Below, in pieces: positions 1 to 5,926 of a stretch of DNA of 7,445 nucleotides. The position numbers and the translations under genes are program-made. Location of the stretch: NCBI GenBank assembly GCA_023424725.1, contig JAFADQ010000069.1:1-7445 (forward strand). The letters are read 5' to 3'. The first letter of the stretch is position 1; each line of letters begins with the position of its first letter. Source of the DNA: Bacteroidota bacterium (lineage in GTDB: Bacteria; Bacteroidota; Bacteroidia; Cytophagales; Hymenobacteraceae). The notes under the pieces are model-generated. The model searched no databases. It worked only from the letters and a program-made list of their open reading frames with translations, and was not told the origin of the DNA.

Positions 1-1
1 C

Positions 2-159
2 CTGGCGCAAGGATTTCCTTGTGCCTGCCGCGACAGCGGCAACAATCTGGTTAACTTTAACTTTTCGATTTAAAGAAGTAGCTGCAAAATTTATAAGAGC
101 TGGGTATCATTCACCAATTTACCGCTCTCGCGGTAGGCACAAGGAAATCCTTGCGCCAG
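2..159. repeat. Inverted-repeat element with palindromic arms (REPIN-like)
   Basis: A 39-base arm at 2-40 is repeated in inverted orientation at 121-159 with three mismatches. Each arm contains its own palindromes: one around AAGGATTTCCTT, extended by GCGC/GTGC flanks, and a small CCGC..GCGG hairpin. The 80-base centre is AT-richer and carries a further hairpin (CTTTAA 55-60 with TTAAAG 70-75). Two short palindromes in inverted orientation is the layout of REP doublets (REPINs), which elsewhere are moved by RAYT transposases. No transposase is in the window, so mobility is an inference. It lies just ahead of the ccmB promoter, so it could also act as a terminator for whatever gene lies upstream. 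Confidence 0.75.
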
Positions 160-211
160 TTCCCTCATTTAACAATATGTTAATTCACAAGTAAAACCGC
201 CCGTTTGTGCC

Positions 212-219
212 TACCTTTG
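212..219 (+). promoter_or_regulatory. Putative ccmB promoter, -7 box TACCTTTG
   Basis: The sequence matches the Bacteroidota -7 consensus TAnnTTTG exactly. No TTG-type -33 element is seen at the expected 19-21 base spacing. Transcription would begin a few bases downstream, leaving a leader of roughly 15 bases before the TTG codon at 238. This placement excludes the in-frame TTG codons at 205 and 217 as starts for this transcript. Confidence 0.55.
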
Positions 220-237
220 CGGCATAATTGCAAGGGT

Positions 238-903
238 TTGCTTAAAGAGATCACATCGCTGGTTCGGAAAGACATCGCGCTGGAATGGCGGCAGAAATAC
301 GCCTTCTCTGGCATGTTGCTGTATGTGGGCAGCACGGTGTTTATCTGCTACATGAGCTTCGGGCTGCGCGGGCAATCGCTCACACTTCCTGCCTGGAACG
401 CCCTTTTCTGGATTATCCTGCTGTTTACCTCGGTTAATGCCATTGCCAAAAGCTTTGTGCAGGAAAGCCGCGGCCGCATGTTGTACCTCTACACGCTGGT
501 GAGTCCGCAGGGCTTAATTCTGGCGAAAATTATTTACAATACTTTACTGATGCTGGTGCTATCGGCGCTGGCGTTTGTTTTTTACAGCGTGGTGCTGGGC
601 AACCCCGTGCAGGATCTGGCGCTTTTTAGCGTTGCCTTACTGCTGGGCGCAACCGGCTTTTCGTGCGCGCTGACCATGATTTCGGGCATCGCAGCCAAAG
701 CCACCAACAGCGCGACGTTAATGGCCGTGCTGGGTTTTCCGGTTATCATCCCGATGCTGCTGATGCTGATAAAAGTATCTAAAAACGCGCTCGACGGGCT
801 TGACAGGGCTGTTTCGATGGACGAAATTTATACGCTCCTGGCCATAAACGCGATTGTGCTGGCGGTGAGTTATTTGCTGTACCCGTTTTTGTGGCGGGAG
901 TAG
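238..903 (+). CDS. ccmB: Heme exporter/cytochrome c maturation protein CcmB
   Basis: CcmB is the membrane subunit of the CcmAB ABC-type complex, which with CcmC and CcmD drives loading of heme onto CcmE and release of holo-CcmE (family knowledge). The 221-residue product has the usual family length and about six hydrophobic segments, near residues 21-42, 54-74, 95-120, 127-151, 160-179 and 197-217. An amphipathic charged N-terminus (LVRKDIALEWRQKY) precedes the first. The start is chosen as TTG at 238, giving MLKEITSLVRKD, which resembles the family N-terminus and lies just downstream of the -7 box at 212-219. The first in-frame ATG (313) would cut into the first membrane helix. No ccmA is present between the window edge and this gene; its ATPase partner must be encoded elsewhere. 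Identity is confident; the exact start is less so. Confidence 0.9.
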   Translation: MLKEITSLVRKDIALEWRQKYAFSGMLLYVGSTVFICYMSFGLRGQSLTLPAWNALFWIILLFTSVNAIAKSFVQESRGRMLYLYTLVSPQGLILAKIIYNTLLMLVLSALAFVFYSVVLGNPVQDLALFSVALLLGATGFSCALTMISGIAAKATNSATLMAVLGFPVIIPMLLMLIKVSKNALDGLDRAVSMDEIYTLLAINAIVLAVSYLLYPFLWRE

Positions 904-910
904 AATTAAG

Positions 911-931
911 GTTGAAGGATTGAGGATTGAA
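911..931. repeat. Heptamer array after the ccmB stop
   Basis: Three consecutive 7-base units follow the consensus GATTGAR (GTTGAAG, GATTGAG, GATTGAA), starting eight bases after the ccmB stop codon. On this strand they resemble the reverse complement of the heptamers at 1282-1323 (GATTGYT) and 1367-1401 (KATTGGG form). The spacer is therefore bounded by heptamers in opposing orientation. Confidence 0.5.
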
Positions 932-1061
932 GAGGGTTGTCTGAATTGGGATTTTTGGGATTGGATGGATCGCGGGATTTAGGAGTTGAAACCGGAGAAG
1001 AACGGAAGTTTGAAAAAGGACGAAAGAAATGCTAAATCTGAGCGCAAAAACCAAAAGAACC

Positions 1062-1249
1062 TGTCATTGCGAGGGAGGCACGACCGAAGCAAACTGGTAG
1101 CAAAATGTCTGAACTATGAAAGGAATGATGAAATGAAAGACTATGAAAGCAAGAGAAATCACAGGCCTTCATTTTATCTGTTGAATCAAAGTTCAGATAA
1201 AAGGCATGGCGCTGCACTTTACAAGATTGCTTCGTTCCTCGCAATGACA
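1062..1249. repeat. Inverted-repeat element, TGTCATTGCGAGG arms
   Basis: TGTCATTGCGAGG at 1062-1074 is perfectly inverted at 1237-1249. A second paired block, CGAAGCAA at 1085-1092, is inverted at 1227-1234. The blocks are 10 bases apart in the left arm and 2 in the right, so the left arm carries an insertion of about 8 bases. Inside are further nested pairs: GTCTGAACT 1105-1113 with AGTTCAGAT 1190-1198, and TTTTATCTG 1172-1180 with CAGATAAAA 1194-1202. The CATTGCGAG..CGAAGCAA motif is familiar to me as a dispersed intergenic repeat in several bacterial phyla. I cannot confirm copy number here. Confidence 0.75.
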
Positions 1250-1281
1250 CGTGGCGGAAACGGTGTAATACACTGTGAAAA

Positions 1282-1323
1282 ATCAGCGATCAACAATCAG
1301 CAATAAACAACCAACAAGTAACA
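1282..1323. repeat. Six-unit heptamer array, consensus ATCARCA
   Basis: Six back-to-back 7-base units in perfect phase: ATCAGCG, ATCAACA and ATCAGCA, then the more diverged ATAAACA, ACCAACA and AGTAACA. The A at position 1, A at position 4 and C at position 6 are kept in all six. A seventh, degenerate unit (ATTATAA) may follow. The units differ by substitutions only, never by indels, so the 7-base register is preserved while the sequence drifts. Confidence 0.75.
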
Positions 1324-1366
1324 ATTATAAAAATATAAGCGGCTAATGGGAAACAGACAAAAAAGT

Positions 1367-1401
1367 CGCACTACTCACTACCCACTACCCAATACCCAAT
1401 G
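1367..1401. repeat. Five-unit heptamer array running into the ccmC start codon
   Basis: Five consecutive 7-base units follow the consensus CYCAMTA (CGCACTA, CTCACTA, CCCACTA, CCCAATA, CCCAATG). The last unit ends exactly on the ATG of ccmC at 1399-1401. The whole immediate leader of ccmC is therefore repeat, with no room for a separate ribosome binding site. Confidence 0.8.
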
Positions 1402-2064
1402 AAAAACTCCTGGTGGAAAATACTCGCCGTGCTGCTGTTGGCCTTTACCATTGTGGCGGGCATGCTGATGGATGTGCCGCGTATGGCGATCCTGAACGAG
1501 ACGATCCGCAATTTGTACTTCCATGTGCCGATGTGGTTCGGGATGATCATTATTCTGATGGGCTCGGTGGTGTACTCGGTGCTGTATTTGCGCAACCCGC
1601 TGGCTAAGTTCGATATCATTGCCGAAGAAACCGCCAAAGTGGGCGTGCTGTTTGGTATTCTGGGCATTTTAACCGGTATGCTGTGGGCAAAATTTACCTG
1701 GGGCGAATACTGGAGCAACGACCCAAAACAGAACTCCGCCGCCGTTGGTTTGCTGTTGTACTTCGCGTATTTCGTGCTGCGCGGTTCGTTTAAAGAGCCG
1801 CAGCAAAGGGCCAAAATTAGCGCCGTGTACAATATTTTCGCCTTCGCGGCCTTAATTCCGCTGCTGTTTATCCTTCCGCGCATGACCGATTCTTTGCATC
1901 CCGGCAACGGCGGCAACCCCGGTTTTGGCGGCTACGATCTGGATTCGCGCATGCGCATGGTTTTTTATCCGTCTATTTTAGCCTGGACCTTAATCGGCCT
2001 CTGGATGGTGAACGTGAAATACCGCTTGTCTCTTCTTCAACAGAAATTATATGAAAACCAATAA
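1399..2064 (+). CDS. ccmC: Heme handling protein CcmC
   Basis: CcmC is the polytopic membrane protein that binds heme in its tryptophan-rich WWD loop and attaches it to CcmE on the periplasmic side. The 221-residue product has the two family heme-ligand histidines in context: H42 in YFHVPMWFG and H167 in SLHPGNGG. The WWD segment lies between them at about residues 96-113. Its core reads WGEYWSNDPKQN instead of the proteobacterial WGTWWVWD type, so two aromatic positions are altered; I take this as a lineage variant, not inactivation. Hydrophobic helices are at about 7-23, 43-63, 80-98, 113-127, 142-160 and 190-206. The 3' end overlaps the ccmD-like gene by 14 bases in another frame, suggesting translational coupling. 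Its 5' leader is a heptamer repeat that ends on the ATG. Confidence 0.93.
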   Translation: MKNSWWKILAVLLLAFTIVAGMLMDVPRMAILNETIRNLYFHVPMWFGMIIILMGSVVYSVLYLRNPLAKFDIIAEETAKVGVLFGILGILTGMLWAKFTWGEYWSNDPKQNSAAVGLLLYFAYFVLRGSFKEPQQRAKISAVYNIFAFAALIPLLFILPRMTDSLHPGNGGNPGFGGYDLDSRMRMVFYPSILAWTLIGLWMVNVKYRLSLLQQKLYENQ

Positions 2065-2341
2065 TACATTCCGGCGCAATTGGCTTGTAATGAGCCTGTT
2101 TTTGCTGCTCACAGCCCTCGCGCCACTTGCTGCACCGGCCCAGCCGCAACAGGAAATGACCACCGTAGAAATGACCAGCCGCCCCGCCAACTCCGACATA
2201 GAAATGGCCGATACCATGCGCCGCGAGGGCAAGATTTACGTTGTGGTGGGCGTGTTTTTGCTCATCGCAGGTGGCATTGTAGCCTATTTGGTGCGGATAG
2301 ATAGTAAGGTGAGGAGTTTGGAGAAGCAGTTGGGGAGGTAA
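2051..2341 (+). CDS. ccmD: CcmD-like small membrane protein
   Basis: This 96-residue protein has an N-terminal hydrophobic segment (about 11-29, ending APLAAPAQ) that looks like a signal peptide or anchor. A polar stretch follows, then a second membrane helix at about 62-82 and a charged tail (RIDSKVRSLEKQLGR). The C-terminal half, a Tyr-containing helix followed by YLVRIDSKVRSLEKQ, has the shape of CcmD, the small protein that links CcmC to CcmE and helps release holo-CcmE from CcmABC. Proteobacterial CcmD is shorter and lacks the signal-like N-terminus. Assignment rests on this pattern and on position directly after ccmC, with a 14-base overlap. Its stop codon (TAA 2339-2341) lies in the first bases of the downstream repeat arm. 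Confidence 0.75.
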   Translation: MKTNNTFRRNWLVMSLFLLLTALAPLAAPAQPQQEMTTVEMTSRPANSDIEMADTMRREGKIYVVVGVFLLIAGGIVAYLVRIDSKVRSLEKQLGR

Positions 2342-2447
2342 CCCCGCCCCAGCCCTCCCCCTTAGGGAGGGTGCCAACGCTGCCTGTCAGAACCTGAAAA
2401 GTTCTGAATTCTCCCCTCCCTAAGGGGGAGGGGCCGGGGGAGGGGTT
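2340..2447. repeat. GC-rich inverted-repeat element after ccmD
   Basis: An arm of about 32 bases at 2340-2371 is repeated in inverted orientation at about 2414-2447, with a few substitutions and a 2-base length difference. Each arm holds its own palindrome, CCCTCCCCCTTAGGGAGGG on the left, with a 7-base stem and 5-base loop. The centre carries an apical hairpin (CAGAAC 2388-2393, GTTCTG 2401-2406). The folded RNA would be one long GC-rich hairpin. This CCCTCCC..GGGAGGG type of repeat is familiar from Bacteroidota spacers. Confidence 0.8.
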
Positions 2448-2450
2448 TTT
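2411..2450 (+). terminator. Possible terminator of the ccmC-ccmD unit
   Basis: The right arm of the GC-rich element runs directly into five T residues (2446-2450). A transcript leaving ccmD would end in a very stable GC hairpin followed by a U run, the form of an intrinsic terminator. ccmE downstream has its own promoter-like box, which fits termination here. Confidence 0.5.
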
Positions 2451-2541
2451 AAGATTTCAAAAACGGTCTGGAAGTGAGGTTTTCCACCTAAAACTGATGA
2501 ATATCAGCCACTTTCTGAAATCAAAGCCCGGGGTTATGTGT

Positions 2542-2549
2542 TACCTTTG
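2542..2549 (+). promoter_or_regulatory. Putative ccmE promoter, -7 box TACCTTTG
   Basis: An exact match to the Bacteroidota -7 consensus lies 24 bases before the ccmE ATG, implying a leader of about 20 bases. No TTG -33 element is seen at standard spacing. The bases from 2451 to 2541 contain only a small CTGAT/ATCAG hairpin (about 2497-2510) and nothing else I recognise. Confidence 0.6.
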
Positions 2550-2573
2550 TAATAAGAATTAAACAGAGTACCA

Positions 2574-2993
2574 ATGAAACGGACGCACATTTTCGCTATC
2601 GCCATTATTGCCGTTGCCATTAGCGTAATTATGGCCACCGCCGGCGATGCCAGCCAATACGTAGATTTTAAGGTTGCCGCCGACCGCGCCGCAGAAGGCA
2701 GCAAAGCACAGGTGCACGTGGTAGGAAAGCTGAAAAAAGACGCCATGGGCAACATTATCGGCATGCACTACGACCCCATAAAAGACCCGAATTACTTCTC
2801 GTTTATGCTCGTAGATACCAACGCCTGGGAGCAGCAGGTTATCTATTTCAACCCAAAACCGCAGGATTTCGAGCGCTCTGAGCAAGTGGTAATTACCGGC
2901 CGCATGGATCAGAAAGAGAATGTATTCGTGGCCGATAAGATCCTGCTTAAATGCCCGTCTAAATACGTCGAGAACGAGATAAAAGAGAATTAG
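2574..2993 (+). CDS. ccmE: Heme chaperone CcmE, cysteine (CxxxY) type
   Basis: CcmE takes heme from CcmC in the periplasm and carries it to CcmF. The 139-residue product begins with one membrane anchor (about residues 5-22) after a short basic N-terminus, followed by a beta-rich region that fits the OB fold of the family (about 28-125). Proteobacterial CcmE binds heme covalently through His in an HxxxY motif; here the matching place reads KCPSKY, with Cys127 and Tyr131. Cys-type CcmE is known from archaea and Desulfovibrio, where the cysteine carries heme, so this is a functional variant and not a lost site. The C-terminal tail after Tyr131 is only eight residues. The gene has its own -7 box at 2542-2549. 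Confidence 0.92.
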   Translation: MKRTHIFAIAIIAVAISVIMATAGDASQYVDFKVAADRAAEGSKAQVHVVGKLKKDAMGNIIGMHYDPIKDPNYFSFMLVDTNAWEQQVIYFNPKPQDFERSEQVVITGRMDQKENVFVADKILLKCPSKYVENEIKEN

Positions 2994-3136
2994 AAATTAA
3001 AAAACAGAAATGAGAAATTGGGTTGTAGTGCAGCGAAATTTGATCTCTACAGCCTTTTAATTCTGATTTCTGATTTTATGGCACTGGCCTGAAAGCACTG
3101 CGCCGGCCAATTTCTAATTTTTAATTTCTAATTTTT
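2992..3136. repeat. AT-rich inverted heptamer arrays between ccmE and ccmF
   Basis: The left arm (2992-3021) starts inside the ccmE stop codon and contains heptamers of the AGAAATK type. The right arm (3107-3136) has four heptamers, AATTTCT and AATTTTT alternating twice. The arms match as an inverted repeat at about 24 of 30 positions. A third short run (AATTCTG, ATTTCTG, ATTTTAT) lies at 3059-3079. Between them is a hairpin, GGTTGTAG 3021-3028 with CTACAGCC 3047-3054, one mismatch. The right array ends 12 bases before the ccmF GTG. Confidence 0.7.
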
Positions 3137-3148
3137 AATTAACCAATA

Positions 3149-5728
3149 GTGATCAATACCTTCATTGGCAACCTGGGGCACCTGAGCGTAATTGTGGCGT
3201 TTGTGAGTGCGATACTGGCCTCGGTGGGCTATTTTATGCATTCGCGCACCTCAGGGCTGCAGCAATTGCAAGACCAAAGCTGGCGCTCGTTTGGCAGGGC
3301 CGCTTTTTTGGTACACGTGGTGGCGGTGCTTAGCGTAATCGGCTCGCTTTTCTACATCATCTACACCCACAGCTACGAGTATTATTACGCCTGGAGCCAC
3401 TCCAGCAACCATTTGCCTACCCATTTCATGATCTCGTGTTTCTGGGAAGGGCAGGAGGGAAGTTTCCTTCTCTGGATTTTCTGGCACTCGGTGCTGGGCC
3501 TCGCGCTTATTAAGTTTGCCCGGCAGTGGGAAGGACCTGTAATGGCCGTTTTTGCCTTCGTTCAGGTTTTCTTAACCTCGATGATTTTGGGAGTGGTGAT
3601 TGGTGAGCTGAAGATTGGTTCGTCGCCGTTTATTTTGCTGCGCGATTTCATGCCCGACGCCCCGGTATTTAAACTCGACCCTAACTTTATACCAAAAGAC
3701 GGAACCGGCCTTAACCCGCTGCTGCAAAATTACTGGATGGTGATTCACCCTCCGGTATTATTCCTGGGCTTTGCCGCAACCTTGGTTCCGTTTGCCTTCG
3801 CTATTGCCGGGTTGTGGCGCCGCCAGTTTACCGATTGGGTGAAACCAGCGCTTGGCTGGGGATTGTTCGCGGCCGCTGTGCTTGGTTTAGGTACCATGAT
3901 GGGCGCTTACTGGGCCTACGAAACCCTGAACTTTGGCGGCTACTGGAACTGGGACCCGGTAGAAAACGCGGTGTATATTCCGTGGCTGGTGCTGGTGGGC
4001 GGGCTGCATTGTCTGGTGGCATTTCAGCGCAGCAAATCTGGCTTGCGGGCTGGTTTTATGCTGATCATCGCGTCGTTTCTGCTGATTTTATACGCTACTT
4101 TCTTAACCCGTAGCGGTATTTTGGGCAACGCATCGGTGCACTCTTTTACAGATTTAGGTTTGTCGGGGCAGTTGCTGGTGTATTTGCTGGCCTTCGCGGT
4201 GCTGTCTAAAGTGCTGCTGTTTTACCGCTGGAAACATATTCCGGCTACCGATAAAGAACTGAGCACCTATAACGGCGCTTTCTGGATGTTTATCGGCGCT
4301 ACGGTGCTGTGTTTGGGCGCTTTCCAGGTGTTTGTAACCACCAGCATTCCTGTTTATAATGCCTTTGTAGGTTTGTTCGGGATAGAGTCTAATATGGCCC
4401 TTCCAGCCGATCAGGTAGCGCATTATACCAAGTTTCAGTTGTGGATGGGCGTGGCAATTGCCCTGCTTACCGGCATAGGGCAAATATTGTGGTGGAAGAA
4501 AATTGACCGCAGGAGTTTGATGAACGCCATTTCTCTGCCGATGATGCTCACCTTGCTTTCGGCTGCTTTAATAATGCTGCTGGTAAAAATGAGCGACCTG
4601 AAAACCGAGATGAACTTCGGTATTTTCGTGATCTTGCTTACCACCAGTTTGTTCGCGGTTTTTGCTAATCTGGCCACTATTCTGCGCTTACTTAAAAAGA
4701 ACTTTCACCTGTCGGGTGGCGCCGTGTCGCACATCGGCATCGCGCTTATGCTGATCGGGATTTTGTTCTCGGCCGGTTATTCCAATATTATCTCGCAAAA
4801 TACCTCGGGCCTGCTTTATTCCCGCGATTTTCCTGAAGAAGTAAACCGCGACAACGTGTTATTGTGGCGTAATACTCCGTCAGAAATGGCCGAGTTTAAG
4901 TTGGTGTACAAAGGCCAGCGCTTCGAGGTAGAGGGCATTCCGGGCTTCGTAAACAAGGGTTTCCTTTTCCCTACCGACGATATTTACAAAGCCATTGCCC
5001 GCACGCCGCTTATGGTGGGCGATAAAGTATATGCCGAAATTGGCGATACCGTAGAGATAGACCCCATAAACACGTATTACGAGGTAGAGTACACTACTAA
5101 AGAGGGCAAAACGTTCTCGCTGTTCCCGCGCGCGCAGGTAAACGAGCAAATGGGGCTTTTGGCTTCGCCGGATATCCTCACGTTCCCGCACCGCGATATT
5201 TACACCCACGTTTCTACCATTCCCGACCCGGAAGAAGAAACCAAGTGGAGCGAAATGACCGAGCACGAAGTGGCCATCGGCGATACCATTTTCCTGAACG
5301 ATTATTTTGCCGTGCTGAAGGGGCTGGAGCCCGTTAAAACAGTGCCCGGCGTAACTCTGGCCGAGGGCGATGTAGCCGTACAAGCCGCTATAATCGTGTA
5401 CGGCGAAGAAGGCAAAACCTACCATGCCCACCCGATCTTTATGATAAAAGACCAGATGGTGGGCCGGCTTCCGGAAACCATAGAAGATTTAGGGTTGAAG
5501 CTGACGTTTATAAATGTTGATCCGGACAAAGGTAAATTCACGCTCGGCGTAAGCACCACCCAGAAAGACTACATCATCATGAAAGCCATCGAAAAACCGT
5601 TCATCGCTTTCCTCTGGATCGGTACTATTGTGATGACGATAGGTTTTGTAATTGCCATTGTGCGCCGGGCAAACGAGCGCGACGTACCCAACACAACCCG
5701 CAGCAAAAGAGCCAGAGTGGCAGCGTAA
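3149..5728 (+). CDS. ccmF: Cytochrome c heme lyase subunit CcmF
   Basis: CcmF is the integral membrane protein that receives heme from holo-CcmE and takes part in its attachment to CxxCH motifs of apocytochromes. The 859-residue product has the WWD heme domain at about residues 255-279 (core GGYWNWDPVENA). It also has four histidines in the contexts of the family's heme ligands: H200 (IHPPVLFLG) and H331 (SVHSF) in periplasmic loops, H287 (GGLHCLVA) and H528 (VSHIGIA) in helices. TRSGILGNASVH is another family signature. A hydrophilic region of about 270 residues (roughly 545-815), probably periplasmic, sits before the last helix (818-837). This makes the protein some 200 residues longer than E. 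coli CcmF. The start is GTG; an in-frame TAA at 3140-3142 leaves no earlier possibility. No promoter box is obvious upstream. Confidence 0.95.
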   Translation: MINTFIGNLGHLSVIVAFVSAILASVGYFMHSRTSGLQQLQDQSWRSFGRAAFLVHVVAVLSVIGSLFYIIYTHSYEYYYAWSHSSNHLPTHFMISCFWEGQEGSFLLWIFWHSVLGLALIKFARQWEGPVMAVFAFVQVFLTSMILGVVIGELKIGSSPFILLRDFMPDAPVFKLDPNFIPKDGTGLNPLLQNYWMVIHPPVLFLGFAATLVPFAFAIAGLWRRQFTDWVKPALGWGLFAAAVLGLGTMMGAYWAYETLNFGGYWNWDPVENAVYIPWLVLVGGLHCLVAFQRSKSGLRAGFMLIIASFLLILYATFLTRSGILGNASVHSFTDLGLSGQLLVYLLAFAVLSKVLLFYRWKHIPATDKELSTYNGAFWMFIGATVLCLGAFQVFVTTSIPVYNAFVGLFGIESNMALPADQVAHYTKFQLWMGVAIALLTGIGQILWWKKIDRRSLMNAISLPMMLTLLSAALIMLLVKMSDLKTEMNFGIFVILLTTSLFAVFANLATILRLLKKNFHLSGGAVSHIGIALMLIGILFSAGYSNIISQNTSGLLYSRDFPEEVNRDNVLLWRNTPSEMAEFKLVYKGQRFEVEGIPGFVNKGFLFPTDDIYKAIARTPLMVGDKVYAEIGDTVEIDPINTYYEVEYTTKEGKTFSLFPRAQVNEQMGLLASPDILTFPHRDIYTHVSTIPDPEEETKWSEMTEHEVAIGDTIFLNDYFAVLKGLEPVKTVPGVTLAEGDVAVQAAIIVYGEEGKTYHAHPIFMIKDQMVGRLPETIEDLGLKLTFINVDPDKGKFTLGVSTTQKDYIIMKAIEKPFIAFLWIGTIVMTIGFVIAIVRRANERDVPNTTRSKRARVAA

Positions 5729-5735
5729 TATATGC

Positions 5736-5842
5736 GCCCTCGCTCGCATCTTGCGAGTGTGGGGTTTGCACGGCCTCATGCCGCTTTATCTTATTGGCCG
5801 GAGGCCTTGTGTAGCGCACACTCGCAAGATGCGAGCGAGGGC
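5736..5842. repeat. Perfect 26-base inverted repeat with palindromic arms
   Basis: The arm at 5736-5761 is repeated exactly, in inverted orientation, at 5817-5842. Each arm contains its own small palindrome, CTCGCA-TCT-TGCGAG. Between the arms is a second pair, GGCCTC 5772-5777 with GAGGCC 5801-5806. The element begins seven bases after the ccmF stop codon. Of the inverted repeats in this window it is the only one with perfect arms, which suggests a recent arrival or strong constraint. Its architecture matches the element at 2-159, though the sequence differs. Confidence 0.85.
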
Positions 5843-5877
5843 TGCAGGCATCAAAAACACGGGCATCATAACCGAAA

Positions 5878-5909
5878 AGAAAGGTGGAATTGTACGGTTC
5901 CACCTTTTT
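5878..5909. terminator. Intrinsic terminator between ccmF and the DUF2520 gene
   Basis: AAAGGTGGAA (5880-5889) pairs perfectly with TTCCACCTTT (5898-5907) around an 8-base loop, with weaker pairs outside. The right side runs into a T-rich tract (TTTTTCTTT) and the left side is A-rich, so it could work in both directions. It separates the ccm transcripts from the next gene, whose start codon is only 18 bases further on. Confidence 0.75.
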
Positions 5910-5914
5910 CTTTG

Positions 5915-5922
5915 TACCTTCA
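5915..5922 (+). promoter_or_regulatory. Weak -7-like box for the DUF2520 gene
   Basis: TACCTTCA matches the Bacteroidota -7 box in its first half only. A TTG at 5890-5892 lies 22 bases upstream, slightly beyond the usual spacing. If used, transcription would start at or next to the ATG at 5927, giving a nearly leaderless mRNA. Confidence 0.3.
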
Positions 5923-5926
5923 ACCT

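Larger units (their letters stand above)
904..1398. other. 495-base repeat-filled spacer between ccmB and ccmC
   Basis: I see no credible gene here. The spacer begins with heptamers right after the ccmB stop (911-931). It continues with a GGGATT-rich degenerate stretch (about 945-985), then an inverted-repeat element with CATTGCGAG arms (1062-1249). Two successive heptamer arrays (1282-1323 and 1367-1401) follow, the second running into the ccmC start codon. No TAnnTTTG promoter box was found ahead of ccmC, so ccmC may depend on read-through from ccmB or on a promoter I cannot recognise. Confidence 0.7.

Noticed and set aside
1..204. Possible 3' end of ccmA at the window edge
   Set aside because: The first 160 bases are a complete inverted-repeat element and no reading frame with ABC ATPase residues enters the window.
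986..1306. Open frame of 106 codons in the ccmB-ccmC spacer
   Set aside because: It runs through the CATTGCGAG element and a heptamer array, has a low-complexity charged sequence, and shows no family resemblance. The reverse-strand frame at 1032-1250 is the mirror of the same repeat.
1282..1401. Heptamer arrays as a possible CRISPR
   Set aside because: The units are 7 bases, contiguous and without spacers, and no cas gene is present.
1371..1916. Long reverse-strand frame opposite ccmC, and similar ones opposite ccmF (4880-5431) and fdx (6943-7323)
   Set aside because: These are shadows of clearly coding + strand genes. Their products are low in recognisable structure and have no promoter or family features.
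2340..2447. GC-rich element as a structured non-coding RNA or riboswitch
   Set aside because: The structure is fully explained by two inverted copies of a short palindrome followed by a T run. No aptamer-like conserved core is seen.
5732..5926. 65-codon N-terminal extension of the DUF2520 gene
   Set aside because: The extension is a translation of the perfect inverted repeat and the terminator. The Rossmann strand follows shortly after ATG 5927, which is the sensible start.
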